DNA of 20,186 nucleotides from Candidatus Nomurabacteria bacterium. GTDB lineage: Bacteria; Patescibacteriota; Minisyncoccia; Phycocordibacterales; UBA10002. The first letter of the stretch is position 1. Every line of letters begins with the position of its first letter. Made by a program: the position numbers and the translations under genes. Below the pieces are notes generated by a model. That model saw only the letters and a program-made list of their open reading frames with translations, did not search any database and was not told where the DNA came from. Below, in pieces: positions 12,150-19,577 of this stretch. Where the stretch lies: NCBI GenBank assembly GCA_943354745.1, contig CALRDB010000014.1, positions 1-20,186 on the forward strand, given 5' to 3'.

Positions 12150-12872
12150 TCACTTTACAAATCCTTCCTTCGCCTTTCTCCGATTTTCGACCTTTGTATC
12201 CGATTCAACTTGTCCATCAAGCAACCGGATAATTCTTCCTGCATGCTCGGCGGTGTAGGTTTCGTGCGTGATAAGGATGATGGTACGACCTGCCGTGTTT
12301 AGCTTTTCCAATATTTCCATAATAGCTTGGCCAGATTTGGAATCAAGATTTCCGGTCGGTTCGTCAGCGAAGATAACCGCAGGGTCGGTGACAAGCGCTC
12401 GTGCTATCGCTACTCGCTGTTTCTCACCCCCAGAAAGCTGTATGGCTGGATAGTCCTTGCGGTGAGTAAGCAGTACCTGCTCAATAGCTTTCTCGGCTTT
12501 CTTTCTCCATTCCGATTCAGGAACTTCTGAATACATGAGGGGTAGCATGACATTCTCGAGTACCGAAAAGTGGGGGAGCAGGTTAAACGACTGAAAGACG
12601 AATCCTAGTTTTTGGTTTCGTATGCGGGCGAGCTCGTCATCGGGGAGTGTAGAGAATTTTTCTCCCGCAAACAAATACTCACCTCCCGACTCACGATCTA
12701 AAAAACCTAATATATGGAGGAGTGTTGATTTTCCTGAACCCGAAGGTCCCATAATGGCGACAAATTCGCCCGCGTTGATTGAGAGACTTACGTCTTTGAG
12801 TGCGTCGGTGGCGACGCCGTTATCAAGATAGGTTTTGGAAAGATGGTTGGTTTGGAGAAGTGACATATACAA
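12150..12872 (-). CDS. ABC transporter ATP-binding protein, MacB/LolD-like
   Basis: The 240-residue ATPase powers the adjacent permease. Walker A GPSGSGKST (42-50), Q-loop FVFQSFNLLP (Gln94), signature LSGGEKQRVAIARAL (146-160), Walker B VIFADE (166-171) followed by PTGNLD, and the H-loop ITHE (His203) are all intact. The LSGGE variant with Glu for Gln is common in this subfamily. PTGNLDSKSG is characteristic of MacB/LolD/FtsE ATPases. Translation may start at the first ATG (12872) or the third codon (12866). The charged C-terminus (ENRRKAKEGF) is short. Gene order fusion protein-ATPase-permease supports one tripartite system. Confidence 0.94.
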   Translation of the reverse strand: MYMSLLQTNHLSKTYLDNGVATDALKDVSLSINAGEFVAIMGPSGSGKSTLLHILGFLDRESGGEYLFAGEKFSTLPDDELARIRNQKLGFVFQSFNLLPHFSVLENVMLPLMYSEVPESEWRKKAEKAIEQVLLTHRKDYPAIQLSGGEKQRVAIARALVTDPAVIFADEPTGNLDSKSGQAIMEILEKLNTAGRTIILITHETYTAEHAGRIIRLLDGQVESDTKVENRRKAKEGFVK

Positions 12873-13011
12873 ACAATTTCTAATCTCGAATATCTGATAT
12901 CGAAAAATAACAAATATTAAACCAGAGAATATTAAAAATCTATGCTTAGCGTATTCAATATTTTAATTTTTTCAAGATTCGAAATTTAGTATTCGATATT
13001 CTGTATCGTGT
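12873..13011. other. AT-rich intergenic stretch
   Basis: 139 bp between the ATPase and fusion-protein genes. It is strongly AT-rich with imperfect inverted and direct copies of TATTCGATATTC-like words (for example TCGAATATCTGATATCGA at about 12887-12904 and TATTCGATATTCTGTATCG near 12990-13009). No clear promoter or terminator was recognised, so read-through within the operon is possible. Confidence 0.4.
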
Positions 13012-14544
13012 TTACTTTACCTCCGGCATCACAACCGCGTCTCCTTCTTTGAGACCTTCGGTGACTTCAACTTCTCGTGTATTGTTTCGGCTTCCAAGCG
13101 AAACAGGTATTTTCTTTGCTTCTCCATTAGGAAGTACTTTAGATACGGATGATACTCCTCCTTCTGTGGTAATGGCTCGTAGGGGTATTACCAGCGCGTC
13201 CTTTCTAAGCATCTTTTTGATAGTGACATTTGCCGTCATGCCGGAGCGGACGCGCGTATCGGTGTTGTCTATAGAGAAGGTGGTCTTGTAGGTCGATACT
13301 CCTTCTATTTCGGTTGCGGCAGGCTCGATTTCAATAACACGAGCAGAAAAAGTAAGACTGTCGCCGTACGCATCCAGGGTTACTTCGGCGCTGTCTCCTT
13401 TGACGATTTTGGTAATATCGGCTTCCGGTACATTTGCCTCGATCGTATAGGCATTAGTGCTGAGGAATTCCATAATGGCCTTGCCACTTGATACCGTCTC
13501 GCCGATTTCGGCGTTCTTTGAAGAAATCTGTCCGGTAAACGGAGCTCGGAGCAACGTCTTCTCAAGTGCGGCAACGGTACCGCGAAGTTTTGCTTCGGAC
13601 TGCAGGAGTTCTTGCTCAGCTTCCTGTATTGTCTCGGGTGTTGCTAGTGCTTGGGCGAGTTCAAGCGCCCGCTTGGTGCGATCAAATTCGGCCGCGTCAT
13701 CCCTGATGGTGTTCAGCTGGTTTTGTGCCGCATTGATTGCCGTAGTAAGTGCGGATCGGGCACTGGTGACACGTCCTCGGTAATCCGTAAGTGTTGCTGT
13801 ATCAAGATTGCTGTCGTCGCGAAGTGTGAGGCCGAGCGTGACGAACAGATTCTGTACGACACGCATCTCGGTAATCGCACTCACAAGTGAGAGTGTGGAA
13901 GGGCGCGTGTCCGCAAAGAGTTCCTGTAATTTTTTTACACTAATTCCCGCCTGTAGACGTTTAGCTTCCGCGTCGTAGGCGTTTTGGGTTCCTGATGAAT
14001 AGGTCAGTCGAGGTGTGGTTGTGTCGTCGTTAGAGAAAAAAGGAGCGGCATAACGGCTCAGTGCTTCTTCAGCAGCGCTGTACGAATCGGCCAGTACAGT
14101 GCCGAGTTTACTTAAATCGTTTTGAAGCGACACCTCGGCTTTTCGCGCCTCAGCTTCTTTCAGACTGATTTCTTCGGCGCGTGTGCCTTTGTGTATTTTT
14201 GCAAGTTTTGCCTCTTTAATCGCGACCGCGGCTTTCTGCTCTGCTACTGCGGCTGCTTCCGTTTCGTTTTGGAGTGACGCGAGTACCGAGCCGTGCGCGA
14301 CCGTGCTCCCTACGGAATAGGGAAGCGAAGAGATAGAACCTCCACGGTCAAAGGAGAGCGAGACTTTCTTGTCCGTCTTTACCGTTCCGGTGATGAAAAC
14401 TTCTTGGATGATGTCACCACGAGTGACTGAAATGACCTCTCCCGGACCCTTCTTTGAAGAAAAGGCAAAGAAAGAAATGAGGACAAGGACAATAATCACA
14501 ATGAGGCTTATGTACACAGATCGCTTTTTGAAAAATGAAAACAT
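13012..14544 (-). CDS. Membrane fusion protein, MacA/HlyD-like
   Basis: The 510-residue periplasmic-adaptor-type protein has an N-terminal anchor helix (about 9-29) behind FFKKRS, then the lipoyl/barrel part beginning VTRGDIIQEVFITGTVKTDKKVSLSF. Residues about 95-335 are a long alpha-helical hairpin rich in Ala, Glu and Lys. The second lipoyl half has LLRAPFTGQISSKNAEIGETVSSGKAIMEF (about 338-367). Barrel and membrane-proximal domains follow (SGMTANVTIKK, LVIPLRAI, EVTEGLKEGDAVVM). The hairpin is longer than in E. coli MacA (371 aa in total). In a monoderm organism it would sit outside the membrane and assist the MacB-like transporter, not an outer-membrane channel. It is first in the minus-strand operon. 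Confidence 0.9.
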   Translation of the reverse strand: MFSFFKKRSVYISLIVIIVLVLISFFAFSSKKGPGEVISVTRGDIIQEVFITGTVKTDKKVSLSFDRGGSISSLPYSVGSTVAHGSVLASLQNETEAAAVAEQKAAVAIKEAKLAKIHKGTRAEEISLKEAEARKAEVSLQNDLSKLGTVLADSYSAAEEALSRYAAPFFSNDDTTTPRLTYSSGTQNAYDAEAKRLQAGISVKKLQELFADTRPSTLSLVSAITEMRVVQNLFVTLGLTLRDDSNLDTATLTDYRGRVTSARSALTTAINAAQNQLNTIRDDAAEFDRTKRALELAQALATPETIQEAEQELLQSEAKLRGTVAALEKTLLRAPFTGQISSKNAEIGETVSSGKAIMEFLSTNAYTIEANVPEADITKIVKGDSAEVTLDAYGDSLTFSARVIEIEPAATEIEGVSTYKTTFSIDNTDTRVRSGMTANVTIKKMLRKDALVIPLRAITTEGGVSSVSKVLPNGEAKKIPVSLGSRNNTREVEVTEGLKEGDAVVMPEVK

Positions 14545-14716
14545 AGTTTGTGGATTAGCTTCGACGCAAAAGTATGACTACAAGTAAGCGTTCTTTACCT
14601 GGTTTCTGAGGGGCTACACTTTAACATAAAGGTAGAGCCTTGGAAAGGTAGTAATTTCACACCCCCGTATTACTATTTGTGCAGTTTTTACTCTATTTAG
14701 TAATTAATTTTTAGGT
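14545..14716. promoter_or_regulatory. Divergent intergenic region
   Basis: 172 bp between the divergently transcribed fusion-protein and substrate-binding-protein genes, so promoters of both should lie here. An imperfect hairpin spans about 14613-14641 (GGCT...CTTTA and TAAAGGTAGAGCC). TTGTGC (14677-14682) with TAATTA (14701-14706) is a weak plus-strand promoter candidate. None of these matches is strong. Confidence 0.35.
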
Positions 14717-15880
14717 ATGGAACCAGACACACAAAACGGAGGGGGGATGGCGAAGCTCGGGATTTGGCTCGTCGTTCTGTTGCTTATCATCGGAGGTATC
14801 GTGGTGTACGGAAAGCGCGGTGAGGATACCAAAAAAGCATCGGTCAAAGAGCCGATTAAAATCGGATTCATTGGCCCGCTCACAGGTGATTTAGCGAACA
14901 TAGGAGCCAACACAAAGGCTGCGGTTGAAATCGGAGTAGATGATATAAATAGTGCAGGCGGTATTGGCGGACGAACACTGGAGGTTGTCTACGAAGACAG
15001 TCAGTGTACTCCCGCGAAATCAACAAGTGCGGCGAATAAACTCATAAGTGTGGACAAAGTAGCCGCAATTCTCGGCGACACCTGTTCATCGGCCACACTC
15101 GCCATTGCACCTATTGTGGAACAGGCCAAGGTGCCACTCATATCTTACGCGTCTACGGCAGCAAAAGTTTCCGATGCAGGAGATTTCATTTTCCGCACCG
15201 TACCGTCTGATGTATTGCAATCAAGTTTCGCGGCAAAATATGCAGTTGAAAAACTCGCAAAGAAGAAAGTCGCTATTATCTTCGTAAATAACGACTGGGG
15301 ACTTGGATTAAGTAAAGGATTTAGTGAGGCGTTCAAAGCAGGCGGAGGAGAAGCGGTATTTTCCGAAGGAATCGACGCTACTAGTAAGGACGCTCGATCG
15401 CTTTTATCAAAGATAAAGGCAATTAAAGCAGATATTCTCTATCTTCTTGTGATGCCTGGACAGGCTGAAATTGTGATTAAGCAGGCACAGGAGTTAAGTC
15501 TTAAGATTTCAATTTTCGGGGCTGATCCACTTGAAGATATGACCGTCTGGAATAATGCAGGGAAGGCGGGGGAGGGAGTTATGTTCACAACTATTGGCAC
15601 GAGCCCCTCAGATGATTTTAAAGCAAAAATGAAAGCAAAAGTTGGTAGTGATGAAATTATCTATTCTGGTCCATTCGCCTATGACGGGCTGAAGATTCTC
15701 GGGAAAGTTATTGGTGAAGTCGGGACGGATGGCACGGCGATTAAGGATGCACTCTATAAAGTCTCCTACGAAGGAGGTGTATCCAGCCCTAAGATTGAGT
15801 TTGACCAAAATGGTGACCCAAAGGAAGCAGGGTATGCTATTAAGATCGTAAAGAATGGAAAGCCGGTGGTAGTGAAATAA
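14717..15880 (+). CDS. Branched-chain amino acid-type ABC substrate-binding protein
   Basis: This 387-residue protein has the type-I periplasmic-binding fold of LivJ/LivK. It starts IKIGFIGPLTGDLANIGANTKAAVEIGVDDINSAGGIGG (about 48-86), and LEVVYEDSQCTPAKSTSAANKLI and VNNDWGLGLSKGFSEAFKAGGG are also family-like. Ligands of this family include branched-chain amino acids, urea and other amides; here the ligand is unknown. The N-terminus has one membrane helix (about 13-31) and no lipobox cysteine, so it appears tethered by a transmembrane anchor instead of lipid, consistent with a monoderm cell. ATG 14717 has a weak AGGT nearby; ATG 14747 (MAKLGIW) is an alternative. A terminator follows it, separating it from the permeases. 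Confidence 0.88.
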   Translation: MEPDTQNGGGMAKLGIWLVVLLLIIGGIVVYGKRGEDTKKASVKEPIKIGFIGPLTGDLANIGANTKAAVEIGVDDINSAGGIGGRTLEVVYEDSQCTPAKSTSAANKLISVDKVAAILGDTCSSATLAIAPIVEQAKVPLISYASTAAKVSDAGDFIFRTVPSDVLQSSFAAKYAVEKLAKKKVAIIFVNNDWGLGLSKGFSEAFKAGGGEAVFSEGIDATSKDARSLLSKIKAIKADILYLLVMPGQAEIVIKQAQELSLKISIFGADPLEDMTVWNNAGKAGEGVMFTTIGTSPSDDFKAKMKAKVGSDEIIYSGPFAYDGLKILGKVIGEVGTDGTAIKDALYKVSYEGGVSSPKIEFDQNGDPKEAGYAIKIVKNGKPVVVK

Positions 15881-15890
15881 CGTAGAGTAC

Positions 15891-15925
15891 ACCCGCCCCG
15901 ACGAATGTCGGGGCGGGTTTTCGTT
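15891..15925 (+). terminator. Rho-independent terminator after the substrate-binding protein
   Basis: ACCCGCCCCGAC (15891-15902) pairs perfectly with GTCGGGGCGGGT (15907-15918) around GAAT, then TTTCGTTT. As binding proteins are usually needed in excess over permeases, partial termination here would fit, by inference. Confidence 0.9.
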
Positions 15926-15968
15926 TGATGGTGTTCGTGGTACAGTTTTTGGGATGAGTCACGGTCTT

Positions 15969-16060
15969 ATTCTCCCTTTCTTAAAGGGAGCACTTGAGTC
16001 TTCGAAAGGAGGGATTTATAAATCCTCAGGCTCGCATATTCGCACCTCCTTTAAGAAAGC
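15969..16060 (+). repeat. Composite palindromic repeat, copy B
   Basis: The same order as copy A: CTCCCTTTCTTAAAGGGAG, GTCTTCGA, GGAGGGATTTATAAATCCTC, GGCTCGCA, CCTCCTTT. The right hairpin's final arm is degraded (AAGAAAGCGA instead of AAAGGAGGAAT). It sits between the terminator and livH. After it, 16105-16130 has short iterations of AATTCGTA. Confidence 0.85.
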
Positions 16061-16132
16061 GATAGTAGTCGTAGACTAGAGGAATTAAGAAACACTTTTC
16101 GTAATTTCGTACCAATTCGTAATTCGTATTGT

Positions 16133-16999
16133 ATGGACATCGTCCCCCAACTCATCGCCAACTCCATCATCGCGGGGTCCATCTATACTATCCTCGCGCT
16201 CGGTTTCAACCTTAGTTTCAGCACGGGTAAGTTTATTGATATGGGGTATGGAGTGATGATGGTTATCGGAGGGTATGCCGTTTTTTATCTTTCCAAAATC
16301 CTCGGTCTTCCACTCCCCGTCGGCATTCTCCTTGGTCTCGTGATTTCAGGGTTAGTCAGCTATCTTGCCTATACCGTTGTTTACAAACCGCTTCGCGCGC
16401 GCAAAGCTTCAGGCGCGGTTTTACTCATCGCTTCACTCGGAGTTCTCACGGCACTGCAAGCTGTTATCGCGATTCTCTTCACCAGCCAATTTCAAACACT
16501 CTCGGGACTCCTTTCTGGAAACAGAGTATTTGAGATTTTTGGAGGAGCGATTACCGCCGTGCAACTGACAACGCTCGCACTTGGTATTTTCTTATTCGTC
16601 ATTCTCGCGGTTATTCTCAAGTACACGATGTGCGGTAAAGCAGTGACCGCGATAAGCGATGACGAAGAGGTCTCAAAAATTGTCGGCATCAATACGGAAA
16701 AAATCATCGGGTCGGTCTTTTTTATTTCGGGAGTTATCGGCGGACTTGGCGGTATGCTCATCGGTTTTGACACCGGCATTGAGCCGATTATGGGACTCCC
16801 TTGGCTTCTTTCCGCGGTTACGGCCGTGATTATCGGCGGTATCGGCAATGTATACGGGAGTATTGCGGGAGGATTCCTGCTCGCCTTTGCTGAGAATTTC
16901 GGTATCTGGCAAATTCCCGGGGAGTGGAAGAGTGCGATTACATTTGGCATCCTCATTTTGTTTTTGCTATTTCGGCCCAGAGGATTATTTCCAAAATGA
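16133..16999 (+). CDS. Branched-chain amino acid-type ABC permease, LivH-like
   Basis: A 288-residue permease with about eight hydrophobic segments. It starts QLIANSIIAGSIYTILALGFNLSFSTGKFIDMGYGVMMVIGGY, the LivH pattern (usually GxxxALxALGLxLIxGxxxxxNxAHG). The coupling-loop region contains GKAVTAISDDEEVSKIVGINTEKII (about 164-188), equivalent to RAxAxDxxxAxxxGI, followed by GGLGGMLIGF and the GGIGNVYGSIAGGFLLA stretch. It pairs with the LivM-like gene at 17502 to form the membrane channel for the binding protein at 14717. There is no Shine-Dalgarno upstream of ATG 16133. An S23 gene intervenes before its partner. Confidence 0.9.
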   Translation: MDIVPQLIANSIIAGSIYTILALGFNLSFSTGKFIDMGYGVMMVIGGYAVFYLSKILGLPLPVGILLGLVISGLVSYLAYTVVYKPLRARKASGAVLLIASLGVLTALQAVIAILFTSQFQTLSGLLSGNRVFEIFGGAITAVQLTTLALGIFLFVILAVILKYTMCGKAVTAISDDEEVSKIVGINTEKIIGSVFFISGVIGGLGGMLIGFDTGIEPIMGLPWLLSAVTAVIIGGIGNVYGSIAGGFLLAFAENFGIWQIPGEWKSAITFGILILFLLFRPRGLFPK

Positions 17000-17024
17000 G
17001 GATGAAAGCACAGACTTCCAAAAA

Positions 17025-17050
17025 CACAAAGCTCAAGCAAAACACAAAGC
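17025..17050. repeat. Two CACAAAGC direct repeats before the S23 gene
   Basis: CACAAAGC at 17025-17032 and 17043-17050, 18 nt apart. Both are inverted with respect to GCTTTGTG at 17466-17473 and 17482-17489 after the gene, so the S23 gene lies between matching inverted flanks. Confidence 0.7.
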
Positions 17051-17062
17051 CTAAAAAAGAAA

Positions 17063-17428
17063 ATGGAAAACAACGGAGAAAACAAATATAGAGAATTGGA
17101 AAAGCGCAGTACTGAATGCGCGAAGGCGGTAATCCGCATGTGTTTAAAGTTGCCAAAAAACAGCATCACTAATCCACTTATCAACCAAATTGTTCGGTCG
17201 TCAGGTTCAATCGGCGCGAATTACCGCGAAGCAAACGAAGCCCTCAGTAAAAAAGATTTTCTCCATAGGATGAAAATTACTAGAAAGGAGACGAAGGAAA
17301 CACGGCACTGGTTGGAACTGATAGAAGTCGCTGTTCCTGAGGTGGGCGTGGAAGTGGCAAAAATAAGCAGAGAAGTTGATGAGCTCCGTAGTATATTTTC
17401 AGCTATTATCGATAAAAGTAGTTCTTAG
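17063..17428 (+). CDS. Four-helix-bundle protein, S23 / 23S rRNA intervening-sequence family
   Basis: A 121-residue protein of the usual family length. It shows the characteristic pattern: YRELEKRSTECAKAVIRMCLKLPKNSITNPLINQIVRSSGSIGANYREANEA followed by KKDFLHRMKITRKETKETRHWLELI. Relatives are encoded inside intervening sequences of 23S rRNA genes and near diversity-generating retroelements (Avd). They assemble into pentamers and bind nucleic acid; their cellular role is unsettled. Here the gene sits between the two permease genes of one ABC transporter, flanked by inverted CACAAAGC/GCTTTGTG repeats, which suggests arrival as a cassette. ATG 17063 has no clear Shine-Dalgarno. It could have a regulatory role or be a passenger. 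Confidence 0.85.
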   Translation: MENNGENKYRELEKRSTECAKAVIRMCLKLPKNSITNPLINQIVRSSGSIGANYREANEALSKKDFLHRMKITRKETKETRHWLELIEVAVPEVGVEVAKISREVDELRSIFSAIIDKSSS

Positions 17429-17465
17429 TCTTTATTTGTGCTTTCTGTTTTCGGGTTTTGTTTGG

Positions 17466-17489
17466 GCTTTGTGTCATCTGTGCTTTGTG
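17466..17489. repeat. Two GCTTTGTG repeats after the S23 gene
   Basis: GCTTTGTG at 17466-17473 and 17482-17489, the inverse of the upstream pair. The surrounding T/G-rich stretch (17428-17495) has further decayed copies such as TTTGTGCTTTC at 17434. In frame it reads as a hydrophobic extension of the LivM gene, which misleads start choice. Confidence 0.7.
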
Positions 17490-17501
17490 CTTTTAACCCT
17501 T

Positions 17502-18380
17502 ATGGAATACTTCATTCACCTCGCCATTCTTGTCGGTATCTACGCGATTCTCGCGTTGTCGCTTAACCTTGCGGTTGGCTATACGGGAATTCTAAGCGTC
17601 ACTCACGCGGCTTTTTTCGGTATCGGTGCGTATGCGACAGCCATTCTCATGACGCGTTACAGTGTCAATTTCTTTTTCGCGATAATTGTCGGGGCCGTAG
17701 TGACCGGTGTTATCAGTCTCCTTATCGGCAGGGTGCTCTCTAAATTCCGTGGCGACTACGTCGCGCTTGGCGCGGTCGGGTTCAATATGATTGTCTGGAG
17801 TATTTTCCTCAACTGGCAAGAGCTGACCCGCGGACCGCTTGGTATTCCCGGAATACATAGACCGGAGTTGAGCATAGGGAATATGGAATATAGCTTTACA
17901 TCCAACATTTCATTCCTGCTACTTACTTCCGTATTTCTGCTCTTGGTATACCTGGTGTGCCGGCACATTACGGAGTCTTCGTTCGGGCGGGCGCTCAAGG
18001 CTATCCGCGAGGACGAAGAAGCGCTCGCGGTATTTGGCTACCGAACGCTCTACTACAAGCTCGCTGTCTTCGTGGTCGGGGCAATGCTCGCGTCCGTCGC
18101 GGGAGCACTTTTTGCTTCCTATATCACCTTTATTGACCCGTCTACCTTTATGGTGAGCGAATCTATTTTTATTCTCTCCTCTATTATCCTCGGCGGACTG
18201 GCATCAAACAAAGGCGCGATTATCGGCGCAGTAGTGCTCATTCTGCTTCCCGAGTTCCTACGCTTCGTCGGCTTTCCCTCTGACATTGCTGCACAAACGC
18301 GCCAGGCGGTCTATGGGCTTATGCTCATCCTCCTCATGCTCTATCGTCCGCAGGGACTTGTTGGTGAGTATAAGCTGTAG
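17502..18380 (+). CDS. Branched-chain amino acid-type ABC permease, LivM-like
   Basis: ATG 17502 is chosen, giving 292 residues. The frame is open to 17376, but that extension overlaps the S23 gene and the GCTTTGTG repeats. The protein begins YFIHLAILVGIYAILALSLNLAVGYTGILSVTHAAFFGIGAYATAIL, the standard LivM start (NLxxGxxGxxSxGHxAFxGxGAY). It continues with SKFRGDYVALGAVGFNMIVWSIF (about 76-98) and the coupling loop SSFGRALKAIREDEEALAVFGY (about 160-181). LASVAGALFASYITFIDPSTF and IILGGLASNKGAIIGAVVL follow. About eight membrane segments are visible. It is the partner of LivH. No LivG/LivF ATPase gene follows; the next gene is TrmB on the other strand. Confidence 0.9.
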   Translation: MEYFIHLAILVGIYAILALSLNLAVGYTGILSVTHAAFFGIGAYATAILMTRYSVNFFFAIIVGAVVTGVISLLIGRVLSKFRGDYVALGAVGFNMIVWSIFLNWQELTRGPLGIPGIHRPELSIGNMEYSFTSNISFLLLTSVFLLLVYLVCRHITESSFGRALKAIREDEEALAVFGYRTLYYKLAVFVVGAMLASVAGALFASYITFIDPSTFMVSESIFILSSIILGGLASNKGAIIGAVVLILLPEFLRFVGFPSDIAAQTRQAVYGLMLILLMLYRPQGLVGEYKL

Positions 18381-18386
18381 TGCTTT

Positions 18387-18487
18387 CTTATTCCTCCTTT
18401 TCTAAAGGAGGTGCCCGATAGGGCGGAGGATTTTAGAAATCCCTCGACTCGAAGACGAGCTGCTCCCTTTAGAAAAGGGAGAATTAG
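18387..18487 (-). repeat. Composite palindromic repeat, copy C (inverted)
   Basis: On the minus strand it reads CTCCCTTTTCTAAAGGGAG, GTCTTCGA, GAGGGATTTCTAAAATCCTCC, then CCTCCTTTAGAAAAGGAGG, GAATAAG, matching copies A and B in order. It fills the gap between the convergent livM-like and trmB genes. On the minus strand it begins with the TAA stop of trmB, so the stop codon lies within the element edge. It may serve as a bidirectional end structure. Confidence 0.85.
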
Positions 18488-19233
18488 GACTGCGGCACCG
18501 GAAGCGAATCCCAAAGTGCTTCAAAGAGCCCTTTCTGAGACGTGGCGAGTTCTTCGCTTTCGATGATAAGTACTGACCACTCGTTTTTGAGTGACATCAT
18601 GGCGATTTTGCGTCCCCACATGAAAAAGTGCCCGTAATGTTCATACGATGCAGAAATGAGACGTGTTTGCCGTAATTCTTGTGAGTCCAATCTTGCCCGC
18701 TCCAGTGCCTTCTCCGATTCTCGGAGGATGACCCGCACAGGTAGTTTCTTTTCGATGCGCTTTTTCACGAAAGTATAGAAATCTTTTCCCAACCGCTCCG
18801 CGATGTCATCATATGAGCTAAATGAAAGAAGTTCTTTCGCGGAAAGCGGAGTATCCGCGATAATTTCATTCAACACTGTCTTCATACCCTCTCTGCCGTG
18901 GTAGAGGCGGACGGTCGGGATGATATTTGAGCGTGCATACAGATTCCTGAATTCAGGGAGAGCTTTTTCCAAAAGCTCCGCTTTTGCTTTCGCGTCAGCA
19001 ATTATTTTTTTCGGGTCTTCGGTGCTGAAGTATTTCGCATTTCGCTTTTTGAAAGAGGATACAAATCCCCGCTCCGCAAGCGCACTGAGGATAACCTCCG
19101 TGGTAGAGCGGGGAAGGGCGGCTTTTTGGCTAATTTTCAGTATTGAACCGGAGCCGAGTTCAAGACAGGCGAGGTACACCTTCGCGTGCTTTTCTTTGAG
19201 TCCGTACTCTTTGAGTGTTTTTTCGAGTGACAT
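18484..19233 (-). CDS. TrmB-family transcriptional regulator
   Basis: A 249-residue regulator. Residues about 1-70 are a TrmB winged helix: LEKTLKEYGLKEKHAKVYLACLELGSGSILKISQKAALPRSTTEVILSALAERGFVSSFKKRNAKYFSTEDP. Next comes a coiled linker (KKIIADAKAKAELLEKALPEFRNLY). The C-terminal part has HGREGMKTVLNEII (114-127), a conserved PLD-like effector region of short TrmB proteins, and SSYDDIAERLGKDFYTFVKKRIEKKLPVRVILRE. Archaeal TrmB proteins respond to sugars. The effector here is unknown and the neighbouring amino-acid-type transporter is only a possible target. It has its own promoter at 19380-19408 and a leader of about 140 nt with several inverted repeats. Confidence 0.88.
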   Translation of the reverse strand: MSLEKTLKEYGLKEKHAKVYLACLELGSGSILKISQKAALPRSTTEVILSALAERGFVSSFKKRNAKYFSTEDPKKIIADAKAKAELLEKALPEFRNLYARSNIIPTVRLYHGREGMKTVLNEIIADTPLSAKELLSFSSYDDIAERLGKDFYTFVKKRIEKKLPVRVILRESEKALERARLDSQELRQTRLISASYEHYGHFFMWGRKIAMMSLKNEWSVLIIESEELATSQKGLFEALWDSLPVPQS

Positions 19234-19252
19234 GTGTTTGTCTCCTCTTCAT

Positions 19253-19299
19253 CCCCTCCTCAGTTGAGGAGGGGTGCCGAGTCTTCGAGGCGGGGTGGT
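19253..19299. repeat. Half copy of the composite repeat (copy D)
   Basis: CCCCTCCTCA (19253-19262) pairs with TGAGGAGGGG (19265-19274), followed by GTGCCGAGTCTTCGAGGCGG. The hairpin-plus-GTCTTCGA order is that of the composite repeats, but the middle and right hairpins are absent. It lies in the 5' leader of trmB. Confidence 0.65.
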
Positions 19300-19322
19300 G
19301 GTGTTTTTCTTCCTCAGTCAAC

Positions 19323-19370
19323 GGCTAAGTCCATTTAGCCATTGAAATGCCATAAAAACTGGCGGCATTT
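19323..19370 (-). promoter_or_regulatory. Two inverted repeats in the trmB leader
   Basis: GGCTAA (19323-19328) and TTAGCC (19335-19340) are spaced by 6 nt. AAATGCC (19345-19351) and GGCATTT (19364-19370) are spaced by 12 nt. Both lie just downstream of the trmB transcription start, where a repressor, perhaps TrmB itself, could bind. Alternatively they fold in the leader RNA. Confidence 0.45.
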
Positions 19371-19379
19371 GTACCTCTA

Positions 19380-19408
19380 AATATAGCCTAATATAAGGAT
19401 TTAGTCAA
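19380..19408 (-). promoter_or_regulatory. Sigma70-type promoter of trmB
   Basis: On the minus strand TTGACT (19408-19403), a 17-nt spacer and TATATT (19385-19380) are near-consensus with ideal spacing. The start would be at about 19373. Confidence 0.7.
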
Positions 19409-19496
19409 GCATACATCCAAATCTGCCATTTTCTTTGAATTATATTGCCAATTAAAGTACTCTATTGCGTAGGGAGCCGTCGGTACTACGAGAACC

Positions 19497-19576
19497 AGTT
19501 GAATTCGGAAATAAGCCCACATCTGACTTGTTGACGTGGTGTTTTAGCGGGTTGTGAGTTTAAGCCGAATTCAACT
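19497..19576 (+). promoter_or_regulatory. Inverted repeat ending at the response regulator start
   Basis: AGTTGAATTCGG (19497-19508) and CCGAATTCAACT (19565-19576) are exact 12-bp inverted copies separated by 56 nt. The right arm ends 1 nt before ATG 19578. In RNA the pairing would close the start region, and in DNA it could be a dimeric operator. There is no Shine-Dalgarno near the ATG. The rest of the gap 19409-19496 shows nothing else I can name. Confidence 0.6.
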
Positions 19577-19577
19577 C

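Noticed and set aside
16492..17184. 230-codon minus-strand frame across livH and the S23 gene
   Set aside because: It is antisense to two well-supported genes, and the composition has no domain character.
17376..17501. Upstream extension of the LivM-like gene by 42 codons
   Set aside because: It overlaps the S23 gene and is made of the GCTTTGTG repeat region. The LivM family start matches ATG 17502.
7592..19299. CRISPR array
   Set aside because: Repeat copies are kilobases apart with genes between them, are internally palindromic and have no regular spacers or cas genes.
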